This document shows, in pieces, positions 1 through 5,090 of a DNA stretch of 5,126 bases. Source of the stretch: CAZOOK01 sp964581385. GTDB lineage: Bacteria; Pseudomonadota; Gammaproteobacteria; Nevskiales; Nevskiaceae. The notes beneath the pieces are model-generated. The model saw nothing but the letters and a program-made list of their open reading frames with translations. It had not been told where the DNA came from and did not search any database. The stretch covers positions 1 to 5,126 of the forward strand of contig CAZOOK010000089.1 in NCBI GenBank assembly GCA_964581385.1, written 5' to 3'. Every line of letters begins with the position of its first letter. The first letter of the stretch is position 1. Made by a program: the position numbers and the translations under genes.

Positions 1-30
1 AAGTTTTATGCTCGCGTCAGAGATGCGTGA
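1..30 (+). CDS. Possible C-terminal tail of the upstream IS66 gene (TnpB-like), partial
   Basis: Frame 1 is open from the window edge and reads KFYARVRDA before a TGA at 28-30. That TGA overlaps the GTG start of the transposase at 27-29 (GTGA, a 4-base overlap), the arrangement expected for translationally coupled genes. IS66 elements usually carry tnpB (accessory protein) directly upstream of tnpC, so a TnpB tail is the natural guess. Only nine residues are visible, none diagnostic, so identity rests on position alone. Chance openness of such a short frame cannot be excluded. Confidence 0.35.
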   Translation, partial: KFYARVRDA

Positions 31-1571
31 CCAACGCGACACTGCTCAAAAAGTTCGAGGAACTGAGTGCGCGTGTCGCTACGCTGGAGTCGGAGAACAC
101 TCGGATGACGCAGGAAAATCTCCAATTGAAAAACGAGAACCAACTGCTGCGCCAAAAGCTCGATCAGTATATCCGCCATTATTTCGGCGGGCAGCGCAAC
201 GAGGGATTGGACAAACACCAATTGGAACTTTTGTTGCAAGGCTTGCCCAACGTCGTTGCGTTACCAACGCCGGAACCCAAGCCTGCTTCTGCTCAACGGG
301 CAGGCACACCGCATCCTGTGCGGCGGATGCTGGCAGAAGATAAATTAGAGACGCAGGAAATCGTGATCGAACCGGAGGAAGTCAAAGTTCAACCAGAAGG
401 TTGGAAAAAGATCAGCGAGGAACGCACCAATCAACTGGACTGGGTCGCGCCCAAAATCATCAAGCGAGTTATCATTCGCCCGCGGTATGTGAAGGCCGAG
501 CGTTTTGCCCTGGCACCGCTGCCGCCGCAACCAATTGAACAAGGCATGGTCGGACCGGGTTTGCTGGCCCAGATTTTGGTCAATAAATATGAATATCATC
601 TACCGCTCTACCGGCAGGAGAAAATGTTTCGCCAGCAGTTCGGGGTGGATCTGAGCCGGAAGACCATGGGCGGTTGGGTGGAACAAGCCGCCGAGTTGTT
701 GAAACCGGTGTATCGGTCGATTCGAGAGGATTTGCTGGCAGGCAGTTATCTGCAAGCCGACGAAACACCGATTCGATATTTAGATCCTGATGTGAAGGGC
801 AAAAGCCAGCAGGGTTACCTCTGGGTCTATAGTCGACCCGGCGGGGATGTGCTGTTTGAATGGCGACTAAGCCGATCGCGGGAAGGACCCGAGGCATTTC
901 TGAAACATTTCAAAGGAAGGCTCCAAACAGACGGTTATTATGCCTACGAATCGTTGGCTAAGAAACGCAACGGTGAACTGACACTGGTCGCGTGCTGGGC
1001 GCATTGCAGGAGGGGTTTCCACGAAGCAATGGCCGAGAGCAAACTGGCGGCGTGGTTCGTGCGGCAGATTGGGTTGCTCTATGCGGTAGAAAAGCTCCTG
1101 CGTGAGAACAAGGCAGGTCCTCGGTTACGGTCGGCGATGCGGAACTGGCGAAGCCGTCCGGTTTTGGAACGATTGCGCCGGGCGATGGAGTTGGTGCGTC
1201 ATCGAACTTTGCCCCAAGGACTGTTGGGAAAGGCTATCGACTATGCGCTCAAGCGCTGGGAAGCGCTGACGCGTTTCGTGAACGACGGCGTTCTGGAGAT
1301 CGATTCAAATCTCATCGAAAATTCAATACGCCCGTCGGCACTCGGAAAAAAGAACTTTTTGTTTTTCGGACATCCTGAAGCCGGCGAACGCAGCGCGGTG
1401 ATTTACACATTGCTGGGCAGTTGTCGGCGACATGGCGTCAACCCGTTTGATTATCTGAAAGATTTGTTCACACGCTTACCGGCGGCCAAGATCACCGAGA
1501 TCAAGGAGTTCACGCCAGCAGCGTGGGCCAACGCCAAAGCAATGAAGAAAGTGGTCGGTCAGGCAGCATAA
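27..1571 (+). CDS. tnpC: IS66 family DDE transposase TnpC
   Basis: This is a 514-residue transposase that would carry out cut-and-join of IS66 DNA ends; the length is typical of TnpC. Domains in order: a Leu/Glu/Asn-rich N-terminal coiled coil (about 7-50, the IS66 leucine zipper); a short linker with HYFGGQRNEGLD (51-62); a region at about 111-160 where the IS66 zinc ribbon belongs; then the DDE core. Visible core motifs are ADETPIRYLD (first Asp, 245), TDGYYAYE (Asp302), CWAHCRR (323-329) and IDSNLIENSIRP (probable catalytic Glu431), followed by the C-terminal FFGHPEAGERSAVIYTLL block (446-463). The zinc-ribbon region has no cysteine at all: the only cysteines are at 323, 327 and 465. The GTG at 27 is chosen because it gives the usual N-terminus (TNATLLKKFEELSARV) and overlaps the preceding stop. 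The frame is open to the window edge, so a start further upstream is not excluded. No frameshift or internal stop is seen, so the gene looks intact. Confidence 0.93.
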   Translation: MTNATLLKKFEELSARVATLESENTRMTQENLQLKNENQLLRQKLDQYIRHYFGGQRNEGLDKHQLELLLQGLPNVVALPTPEPKPASAQRAGTPHPVRRMLAEDKLETQEIVIEPEEVKVQPEGWKKISEERTNQLDWVAPKIIKRVIIRPRYVKAERFALAPLPPQPIEQGMVGPGLLAQILVNKYEYHLPLYRQEKMFRQQFGVDLSRKTMGGWVEQAAELLKPVYRSIREDLLAGSYLQADETPIRYLDPDVKGKSQQGYLWVYSRPGGDVLFEWRLSRSREGPEAFLKHFKGRLQTDGYYAYESLAKKRNGELTLVACWAHCRRGFHEAMAESKLAAWFVRQIGLLYAVEKLLRENKAGPRLRSAMRNWRSRPVLERLRRAMELVRHRTLPQGLLGKAIDYALKRWEALTRFVNDGVLEIDSNLIENSIRPSALGKKNFLFFGHPEAGERSAVIYTLLGSCRRHGVNPFDYLKDLFTRLPAAKITEIKEFTPAAWANAKAMKKVVGQAA

Positions 1572-1573
1572 CT

Positions 1574-1613
1574 CCTTTCGCAGCCTTCCTGTCAAAACCT
1601 CATCGCGAAAAGG
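1574..1613. repeat. Imperfect inverted repeat between tnpC and the convergent gene
   Basis: CCTTTCGC at 1574-1581 pairs with GCGAAAAGG at 1605-1613, leaving one bulged base and a 23-nt loop. It lies three bases after the tnpC stop, within the 65-bp gap between two convergent genes. It could form an RNA hairpin protecting or terminating the transposase transcript, or be part of the IS right end. No clear T-tract follows, so it is not called a terminator. The rest of the gap (1614-1636) shows nothing recognisable. Confidence 0.3.
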
Positions 1614-1636
1614 ACAGAAAAGAATCAGAACCGTCT

Positions 1637-2509
1637 CTATCTCCTATTGAATTCAATTGTTGCAGTTAAAAGAGAGCTTGCGGGTGTTTGAGGATTCTCT
1701 TTCTGGCGGAGAATTATTTCCAAACGCTGCTTGCAGACCCAAGCCTCGACATCCTGCCAGGTCAACTGGCCTTTGGCGATGCCGCGACGTTGAGGGCGAA
1801 ATTGCCAATGGTCCAAATCTTTCACGCGATCCAACGCGCCGAGGATGCGCAGCGATTCAAAGGCGGCGATGGTATCGCGCACACTACCGTCAATGTGATA
1901 TTCGTTGAAGCCGCCGGAATCTGGCGAGGTGAAATAACCTTTGCCCCGATGCCTTTTCAAAATTCCTTCTATGCATGCCTCGCGGTCAATCTTGTCCAGT
2001 CCACCGAGGATTTCCAGCGCGGCTAGGGAGTAATAAGTGTCCTGCAGCGTCGGGTAGCAGGGTGTGAAAAACAAACCTTTCACATCTTTCCAATCGTGAA
2101 TCGACGGCTGACCGGGTGCCGGAATGGCGGATAAAACCTGGACGGACGCGATTTGCACAATAAGTTTTTCGCGATCGACAAGGTCGAGGCAATCCACCTC
2201 GCGCAGCCAGCGGAGTTGATCCAAGGTAAAATTGCCGACCCGCAGAACATCCCATCCTTTGTTGTCCACCCAAGACCAGGCTCGCTCGCGGGTTAGCAAA
2301 AATTCCAACGCAAACTGCAACTCGTTGGCTTTTCGATTCTGATGAACGTATTCGGAAATCTCCCGCGGCTTAAGATCAACATCATCCCAGCCAATCCATC
2401 CGACTGCAATGGCCCGCTTGGCCAGCGGCGAATTGAGGATTGTCTGCGTCCGTTGTTCGCTTCGCTTCGACGAATCAAAGACTTCATCTGGCGTCACCTC
2501 ATCGCGCAT
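1637..2509 (-). CDS. Alpha/alpha-toroid (prenyltransferase-like repeat) protein, probably the severed C-terminal part of the sigma-fusion gene
   Basis: From the ATG at 2509 this frame encodes 290 residues with no signal peptide or membrane segment. It contains repeats like those of the prenyltransferase/squalene-cyclase alpha-toroid fold: LQDTYYSLAALEILGGLDKID (155-175) followed by a GGFNEY turn (199-204), then VRDTIAAFESLRILGALDR (210-228). A more diverged helical repeat precedes these (about 62-130). I see no DxDD cyclase motif and no clear zinc-ligand set of protein prenyltransferases, so a binding or scaffold role is more likely than catalysis. The frame stays open upstream of the ATG as TNLFSPEGLRA, which reads as natural protein and abuts the C7 run at 2544-2550. 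This suggests the true protein begins in the upstream frame. Alternatively it is a separate gene: the ATG overlaps the upstream stop by 11 bases and has a GGAAGGG ribosome site 9 nt before it. The C-terminus ends only 65 bp from the IS66 transposase stop and may have been altered by that insertion. Confidence 0.75.
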   Translation of the reverse strand: MRDEVTPDEVFDSSKRSEQRTQTILNSPLAKRAIAVGWIGWDDVDLKPREISEYVHQNRKANELQFALEFLLTRERAWSWVDNKGWDVLRVGNFTLDQLRWLREVDCLDLVDREKLIVQIASVQVLSAIPAPGQPSIHDWKDVKGLFFTPCYPTLQDTYYSLAALEILGGLDKIDREACIEGILKRHRGKGYFTSPDSGGFNEYHIDGSVRDTIAAFESLRILGALDRVKDLDHWQFRPQRRGIAKGQLTWQDVEAWVCKQRLEIILRQKENPQTPASSLLTATIEFNRR

Positions 2510-4448
2510 CGCGCGTAACCCTTCCGGTGAGAACAGATTTGTCGGGGGGGAAAACCAGGCAGGTGAAAAGCGCGAGGTCCGGGCTGTTGACCTTGAATTT
2601 CTTCGGATCAGGGTTCGGCGTGGTGTCGTTCAAAAATGCCCGGACCTGAGCCTCGGTAATTGAGACAGGTTTTAACCCGTCCAACCGTGCGATCCAAGCT
2701 GACGGCAAAAGTGGGCGCGTCATTCCAGCAATCATTAATACAACAGAGGCACCAATAAGAATCCGCCACCAGCGGGTAGATCTGGCTCGCGACGGCGGCA
2801 CGACGAAAACTTCCGACTCCGGCGAATCGCCCAGAGCCCGTTCCGCTGTCGGTAAATTTCCACTACGAAATTGCTGCCACGACTGAAGAATACTTTCTTC
2901 GACGATACATTCGAGTTCTTGCGAGTCGATCAGGTCGGCGGTTTTCAACGTGGTCAAATTCTGGGCATCCACTTTGCCACAATGTGCCCGGATGGTTCCG
3001 TCCCAGCCCAGCGTGATGTTCGAACTATTCTGGCTGATAGGAGGCAGGAAGACGGCGGCGATGTTGGTCAGAAACCGGTTGCCAACCGGGGGCAGCTGCA
3101 GTACCAGCCCACTGGTTTCCCAGCGGAAATTGCTCACGAGAAAACGCGCAAAGACCAGCAACGCACGGCGTTCAAAACGATTCGCCATGGGCAAATCACC
3201 CGCGGGTTGGGAGGGTTTCAGCAAGCCATGCGCCGCGCGCAGGAACAAGCTGTAATCAATCCTTGCGGGTCGTTTCCTGAAGATGAAAAAGAAAAGCACG
3301 GTTGCCATAAGGATTGGCAATTGCGACATGCTCGAAGGTATCCAACCCAGTGCCAGTGCGGTAAGACCAACGGCAATAATTAGGCAATAGATAAACATGC
3401 CGACTTGATACTGATTGCGGCAAATCGTCAGCGTGCGTGCTGAAATAAGTGTCAATGCCCACACAAAACAGGCGAGGACCAGTTGGTGCGTTTTGATTCC
3501 CCAAGCGGCCAAGACTGACTGATTGAAGATTGCAAAAGCCACGAGCATCAGTGGAAAACCCCACATGAAGCTTCGGAAAAATCGTCGGTGTATTTCCGGA
3601 CGAAAGCCGTCCGAATCGCGGAAATTTCTTCGCTTTTTCCGCATTATGAAGGACAATACGATCAGGCTTGGGAGATTCACGATCAGGGAGAATAATGGCA
3701 CCAGCCCCACAAAAAGAAACGTCTTGCCCAATGCTGTCGCGATTTTTGCGGTCAAGCCAGCGGCAATGCTTCCGCCTGCAGTCACCTTTGCTGTAGATGA
3801 CGCCAGCACGCTAGTCATGACGCCAGGGACAAGTGTATTAGCTGGTCGCAGTTTGGTCAGCGAGCCGGCGAGGTTTTCCTCCAACCGTTCGCGCATTGCG
3901 GCGCGGGCGCGGTGGAGACGGACACGCAAGGCAGCCTCGGAAATGCCCAGAGCCGCTGCTGCCTCCGCGCCACTCTTGCCTTCGATATAAAATAGCACAA
4001 GACATTCGCGGTACGTGGCCGGCAGATCGGCCAGCGTCTGGCGTAATGTTTCCGGCGTGTGAAGAGGATCCGGTTCCCCGGTGGAATCTTCAGCTGTTGA
4101 GACCTGCGGGTTCTCCAGTGCCCAACGCTTACGTTTATTGAGTTCGCGACGATGATGCAGGCCAAAATTGACGGCCACACGGCGGGCGATCGTATTGATC
4201 CAGCCCGCGAATTTTGCGCCATCGCCGAGCAGCCAGAGCCGTCTGTAAGCCCGGATAAATGCCTCCTGCGTGACTTCCTCTGCAAGGGCGGCATCGCCGA
4301 GTCGGCTCCATGCGATGGCAAAAACTCGGCGCTCGTGGCGCTCGACTAACTCGCGGTAGCGTTCGGCATTTCCGCCTCGGACGGCGGCCACTGCCGCTTC
4401 ATCCTGATGGGCGCCTTGAGTTTCGATGCCAGGCATTTCGGTTCGCAT
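2499..4448 (-). CDS. ECF (sigma-70 family) RNA polymerase sigma factor with multi-pass membrane C-terminal extension
   Basis: This is a 649-residue protein; classic ECF sigma factors are about 180-200 residues. Sigma region 2 lies at about 27-100 (LVERHERRVFAIAW, AEEVTQEAFIRAYR, KFAGWINTIARRVAVN), binding the polymerase and the -10 element. Region 4 lies at about 133-190 (LADLPATYRECLVLFYIEG, AAALGISEAALRVRLHRARA), a helix-turn-helix for the -35 element. An Ala/Thr/Ser-rich linker (200-240) leads to hydrophobic stretches at about 243-268, 295-314, 321-337, 349-368 and 375-390, a soluble stretch (391-560), and a last hydrophobic segment at 563-579. Basic loops RKKRRNFR (270-277), RKRPAR (391-396) and RARSTRWWR (554-562) fit a cytoplasmic sigma domain and middle domain, with the C-terminus outside. 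The frame ends in FPP followed by 14 residues of doubtful native sequence (DKSVLTGRVTRDAR) after a C7 run; the natural continuation is probably the toroid frame downstream. The start chosen is the ATG at 4448. A second in-frame ATG at codon 5 (4436-4434) is an alternative, and neither has a strong ribosome site. Target genes are unknown. Autoregulation is possible but not shown. Confidence 0.88.
   Translation of the reverse strand: MRTEMPGIETQGAHQDEAAVAAVRGGNAERYRELVERHERRVFAIAWSRLGDAALAEEVTQEAFIRAYRRLWLLGDGAKFAGWINTIARRVAVNFGLHHRRELNKRKRWALENPQVSTAEDSTGEPDPLHTPETLRQTLADLPATYRECLVLFYIEGKSGAEAAAALGISEAALRVRLHRARAAMRERLEENLAGSLTKLRPANTLVPGVMTSVLASSTAKVTAGGSIAAGLTAKIATALGKTFLFVGLVPLFSLIVNLPSLIVLSFIMRKKRRNFRDSDGFRPEIHRRFFRSFMWGFPLMLVAFAIFNQSVLAAWGIKTHQLVLACFVWALTLISARTLTICRNQYQVGMFIYCLIIAVGLTALALGWIPSSMSQLPILMATVLFFFIFRKRPARIDYSLFLRAAHGLLKPSQPAGDLPMANRFERRALLVFARFLVSNFRWETSGLVLQLPPVGNRFLTNIAAVFLPPISQNSSNITLGWDGTIRAHCGKVDAQNLTTLKTADLIDSQELECIVEESILQSWQQFRSGNLPTAERALGDSPESEVFVVPPSRARSTRWWRILIGASVVLMIAGMTRPLLPSAWIARLDGLKPVSITEAQVRAFLNDTTPNPDPKKFKVNSPDLALFTCLVFPPDKSVLTGRVTRDAR
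2519..2525 (-). promoter_or_regulatory. Ribosome binding site for the downstream (toroid) frame
   Basis: GGAAGGG on the minus strand lies 9 nt before the ATG at 2509, inside the end of the sigma-factor frame. It is the best Shine-Dalgarno-like sequence among the annotated starts in this window. It matters because it allows the toroid frame to be translated separately, by reinitiation or coupling, even if the frameshift is real. The motif could also arise by chance within the Gly-Arg codons. Confidence 0.4.
2544..2550 (-). other. Homopolymer C7 frameshift junction between sigma and toroid frames
   Basis: On the coding strand the sequence is TTC CCC CCC GAC in the sigma frame. With six C instead of seven it would read TTC CCC CCG ACA, giving ...LVFPP-TNLFSPEGLRA-MRDEVTPDE..., which joins the sigma frame to the toroid frame as one protein of about 936 residues. 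The extra base could be a sequencing or assembly error, a genuine inactivating mutation, a slippery site for transcriptional slippage or +1 recoding (CCC-C proline runs are known +1-prone sequences), or a phase-variable tract. The exact join point is inferred; a short stretch on either side could also host it. Confidence 0.6.
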
Positions 4449-4533
4449 GATACCCGAAAGACACCGATGAAGGGAAATTGTTACATGCCGACCTGCCTAA
4501 TCCGTTCTGCCACTCTTCTGATCCCGTCCCCCG

Positions 4534-4547
4534 GACCGCAAACGGTC
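4534..4547. promoter_or_regulatory. Perfect inverted repeat GACCG-CAAA-CGGTC
   Basis: Five-base arms GACCG (4534-4538) and CGGTC (4543-4547) flank CAAA. It lies 86 bp upstream of the sigma-factor ATG. The GACC/GGTC half-sites recur in the palindrome TGACCGGTCA at 4599-4608. It may be a protein-binding operator or a small RNA hairpin in the sigma-gene leader; no homologous regulator site is recognised. Confidence 0.35.
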
Positions 4548-4558
4548 TCAATGGGGGG

Positions 4559-4608
4559 TGACCCGTCAACGACAATTATAATTCCCCAGCGGGGAAGTTG
4601 ACCGGTCA
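4559..4608. repeat. Nested inverted repeat: 12-bp arms enclosing a TTCCCC/GGGGAA hairpin
   Basis: The outer arms TGACCCGTCAAC (4559-4570) and GTTGACCGGTCA (4597-4608) are complementary at 11 of 12 positions. Between them lies TTCCCCAGCGGGGAA (4582-4596), a perfect 6-bp stem with a 3-nt loop that directly abuts the right arm. The right arm also contains the perfect 10-bp palindrome TGACCGGTCA (4599-4608). The arrangement could be paired operators, a structured leader RNA on either strand, or a small repeat element of REP type. Only one copy is present in this window. Confidence 0.55.
4574..4583. promoter_or_regulatory. AATTATAATT palindrome with TATAAT on both strands (possible shared -10)
   Basis: The 10-bp palindrome contains TATAAT at 4577-4582 on the + strand and at 4580-4575 on the - strand, each a perfect -10 consensus, in the gap between two divergent genes. 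No matching -35 hexamer lies 16-18 bp away on either side, so promoter activity is a suggestion only. If used leftward it would leave a leader of roughly 120 nt before the sigma ATG. Confidence 0.25.
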
Positions 4609-4634
4609 TTACAGGGGCGACGACACATTGTAAT
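4608..4634. repeat. Inverted repeat ATTACA ... TGTAAT
   Basis: Perfect 6-bp arms at 4608-4613 and 4629-4634 are separated by 15 bp (centres 21 bp apart, two helical turns). This spacing suits a dimeric DNA-binding protein, but the arms are short and AT-rich, so chance is a real alternative. Confidence 0.25.
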
Positions 4635-4641
4635 TAGCGAG

Positions 4642-4658
4642 CAGTGATTTATTCACTG
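4642..4658. repeat. Hairpin CAGTGA-TTTAT-TCACTG in front of the small gene
   Basis: Perfect 6-bp arms (4642-4647 and 4653-4658) enclose a 5-nt loop. It lies 4 nt before a possible TTG start at 4663 and would cover that start's ribosome site. This is one reason to prefer the ATG at 4705. It may be an operator or a leader-RNA hairpin for the rightward gene. Confidence 0.4.
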
Positions 4659-4704
4659 TAAATTGTCAACGAACCGACGTGCATCGTCAGCCGGATACGA
4701 TTAT

Positions 4705-5073
4705 ATGCCTCCATCAAATCGCGAACATTGGTTATCCATTCGGCAACCACTCCCAAGCCGTCGGGTTGAGATTCCGTACCGGCGGCGATTCACGCAAGCC
4801 GAGGCCCAGCGGCTACGTCGCGGTTTTTGGCCTCAAGGAACCGACGACCGGTGGGTTATTGAGATCGATGGCGAAGCCCTTCAAATGTGGCGGAGTTGGA
4901 CGGGATTTTGCGTCTTTAGATTGGCCGTGAAGACCATAAAAAATGGCATCGAGATTGGGCCATTAATTGTCAACGACGACCCAGCCCAATATCGCCGGAG
5001 CACGAACCGGCATGACGTTAAAACCGTGAATGAGTTGATACGTATGGTGCTGGAAAACACCGTGAAAGCGTAA
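4705..5073 (+). CDS. Small conserved-type protein of unknown function (RSWTGFC motif)
   Basis: A 122-residue soluble protein with no signal peptide or membrane segment, mostly basic at the N-terminal end. Numbered from the ATG: a segment IPYRRRFTQAEAQRLRRGFWP (about 23-43), DDRWVIEIDGEALQMW (47-62), RSWTGFCVFRL (63-73), VNDDPAQYR (89-97), and a C-terminal helix TVNELIRMVLENTV (107-120). The order of a Phe/Pro turn, an acidic DD.W, a beta strand and RSWTG.C resembles a widespread family of small uncharacterised bacterial proteins I recall with (H/R)SWTG(F/Y)C; I know no function for it. The frame is open back to a TTG at 4663 (136 residues), but that start lies against a hairpin and its extra 14 residues look unconserved, so the ATG is preferred. 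No strong ribosome site precedes either. It is transcribed divergently from the sigma gene and may share its control region. Confidence 0.75.
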   Translation: MPPSNREHWLSIRQPLPSRRVEIPYRRRFTQAEAQRLRRGFWPQGTDDRWVIEIDGEALQMWRSWTGFCVFRLAVKTIKNGIEIGPLIVNDDPAQYRRSTNRHDVKTVNELIRMVLENTVKA

Positions 5074-5090
5074 ACCATTGCCTTTTACGC
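5068..5090. terminator. Possible hairpin over the stop codon of the small gene
   Basis: GCGTAAA (5068-5074, including the TAA stop) pairs perfectly with TTTACGC (5084-5090) across a 9-nt loop. An alternative stem pairs AAAGCG (5065-5070) with CGCTTT (5094-5099). No T-tract follows on the + strand; on the - strand only TTT follows. It may be a weak or bidirectional terminator, or simply mRNA 3' structure. The remaining bases to 5126 hold no supported gene. Confidence 0.3.

Larger units (their letters stand above)
1..1571 (+). mobile_element. IS66-family insertion sequence, partial (left end outside window)
   Basis: The element is recognised by its TnpC transposase, which fills almost all of this span. 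The left terminus and any tnpA/tnpB genes lie beyond the window edge. The right inverted repeat should lie shortly after the tnpC stop. I looked for the TTAC-like end that many IS66 members carry and found none in the 65 bp before the neighbouring gene, so the right boundary is unresolved and the end given is simply the tnpC stop. The 8-bp target duplication cannot be assessed with one end missing. Confidence 0.8.
4449..4704. promoter_or_regulatory. Divergent intergenic regulatory region
   Basis: This 256-bp stretch separates the start of the sigma gene (leftward) from the small gene (rightward), so both promoters should lie here. It contains no convincing reading frame or tRNA. It is packed with inverted repeats, listed separately at 4534-4547, 4559-4608, 4608-4634 and 4642-4658, plus a TATAAT-bearing palindrome at 4574-4583. 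No good TTGACA -35 box is placed correctly for either strand, so the promoters may use an alternative sigma factor or an activator. Positions 4449-4533 show nothing recognisable. Confidence 0.55.

Noticed and set aside
8..343. 111-codon + frame starting with ATG near the window edge
   Set aside because: Overlaps the coiled-coil part of the transposase in another frame; the transposase frame has the clear family signature.
2871..3383. 170-codon open frame on the + strand
   Set aside because: It lies wholly antisense to the membrane part of the sigma-fusion gene, and its composition (many Gln/Arg/Gly, no domain pattern) is that of a shadow frame.
3523..3990. 155-codon open frame on the + strand
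   Set aside because: Antisense to the sigma region 4 and linker coding sequence; its Arg/Ala-rich run mirrors the opposite strand and no motif is present.
3857..4321. 154-codon open frame on the - strand
   Set aside because: Alternative frame of the sigma-factor gene; the sigma region 2 and 4 motifs are in the other frame.
4449..4533. tRNA-like or small RNA gene in the sigma-gene leader
   Set aside because: I tried to fold acceptor and T-arm pairings on both strands and found no cloverleaf or conserved T-loop.
4663..4704. TTG start extending the small gene by 14 residues
   Set aside because: The TTG is 4 nt from a perfect hairpin that would occlude initiation, and the extra residues carry no motif; the ATG at 4705 is preferred, though not proven.
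4565..4976. 8-mer GTCAACGA occurring three times (4565, 4665, 4969)
   Set aside because: The third copy is inside coding sequence and the spacing is irregular; this number of short repeats can occur by chance.
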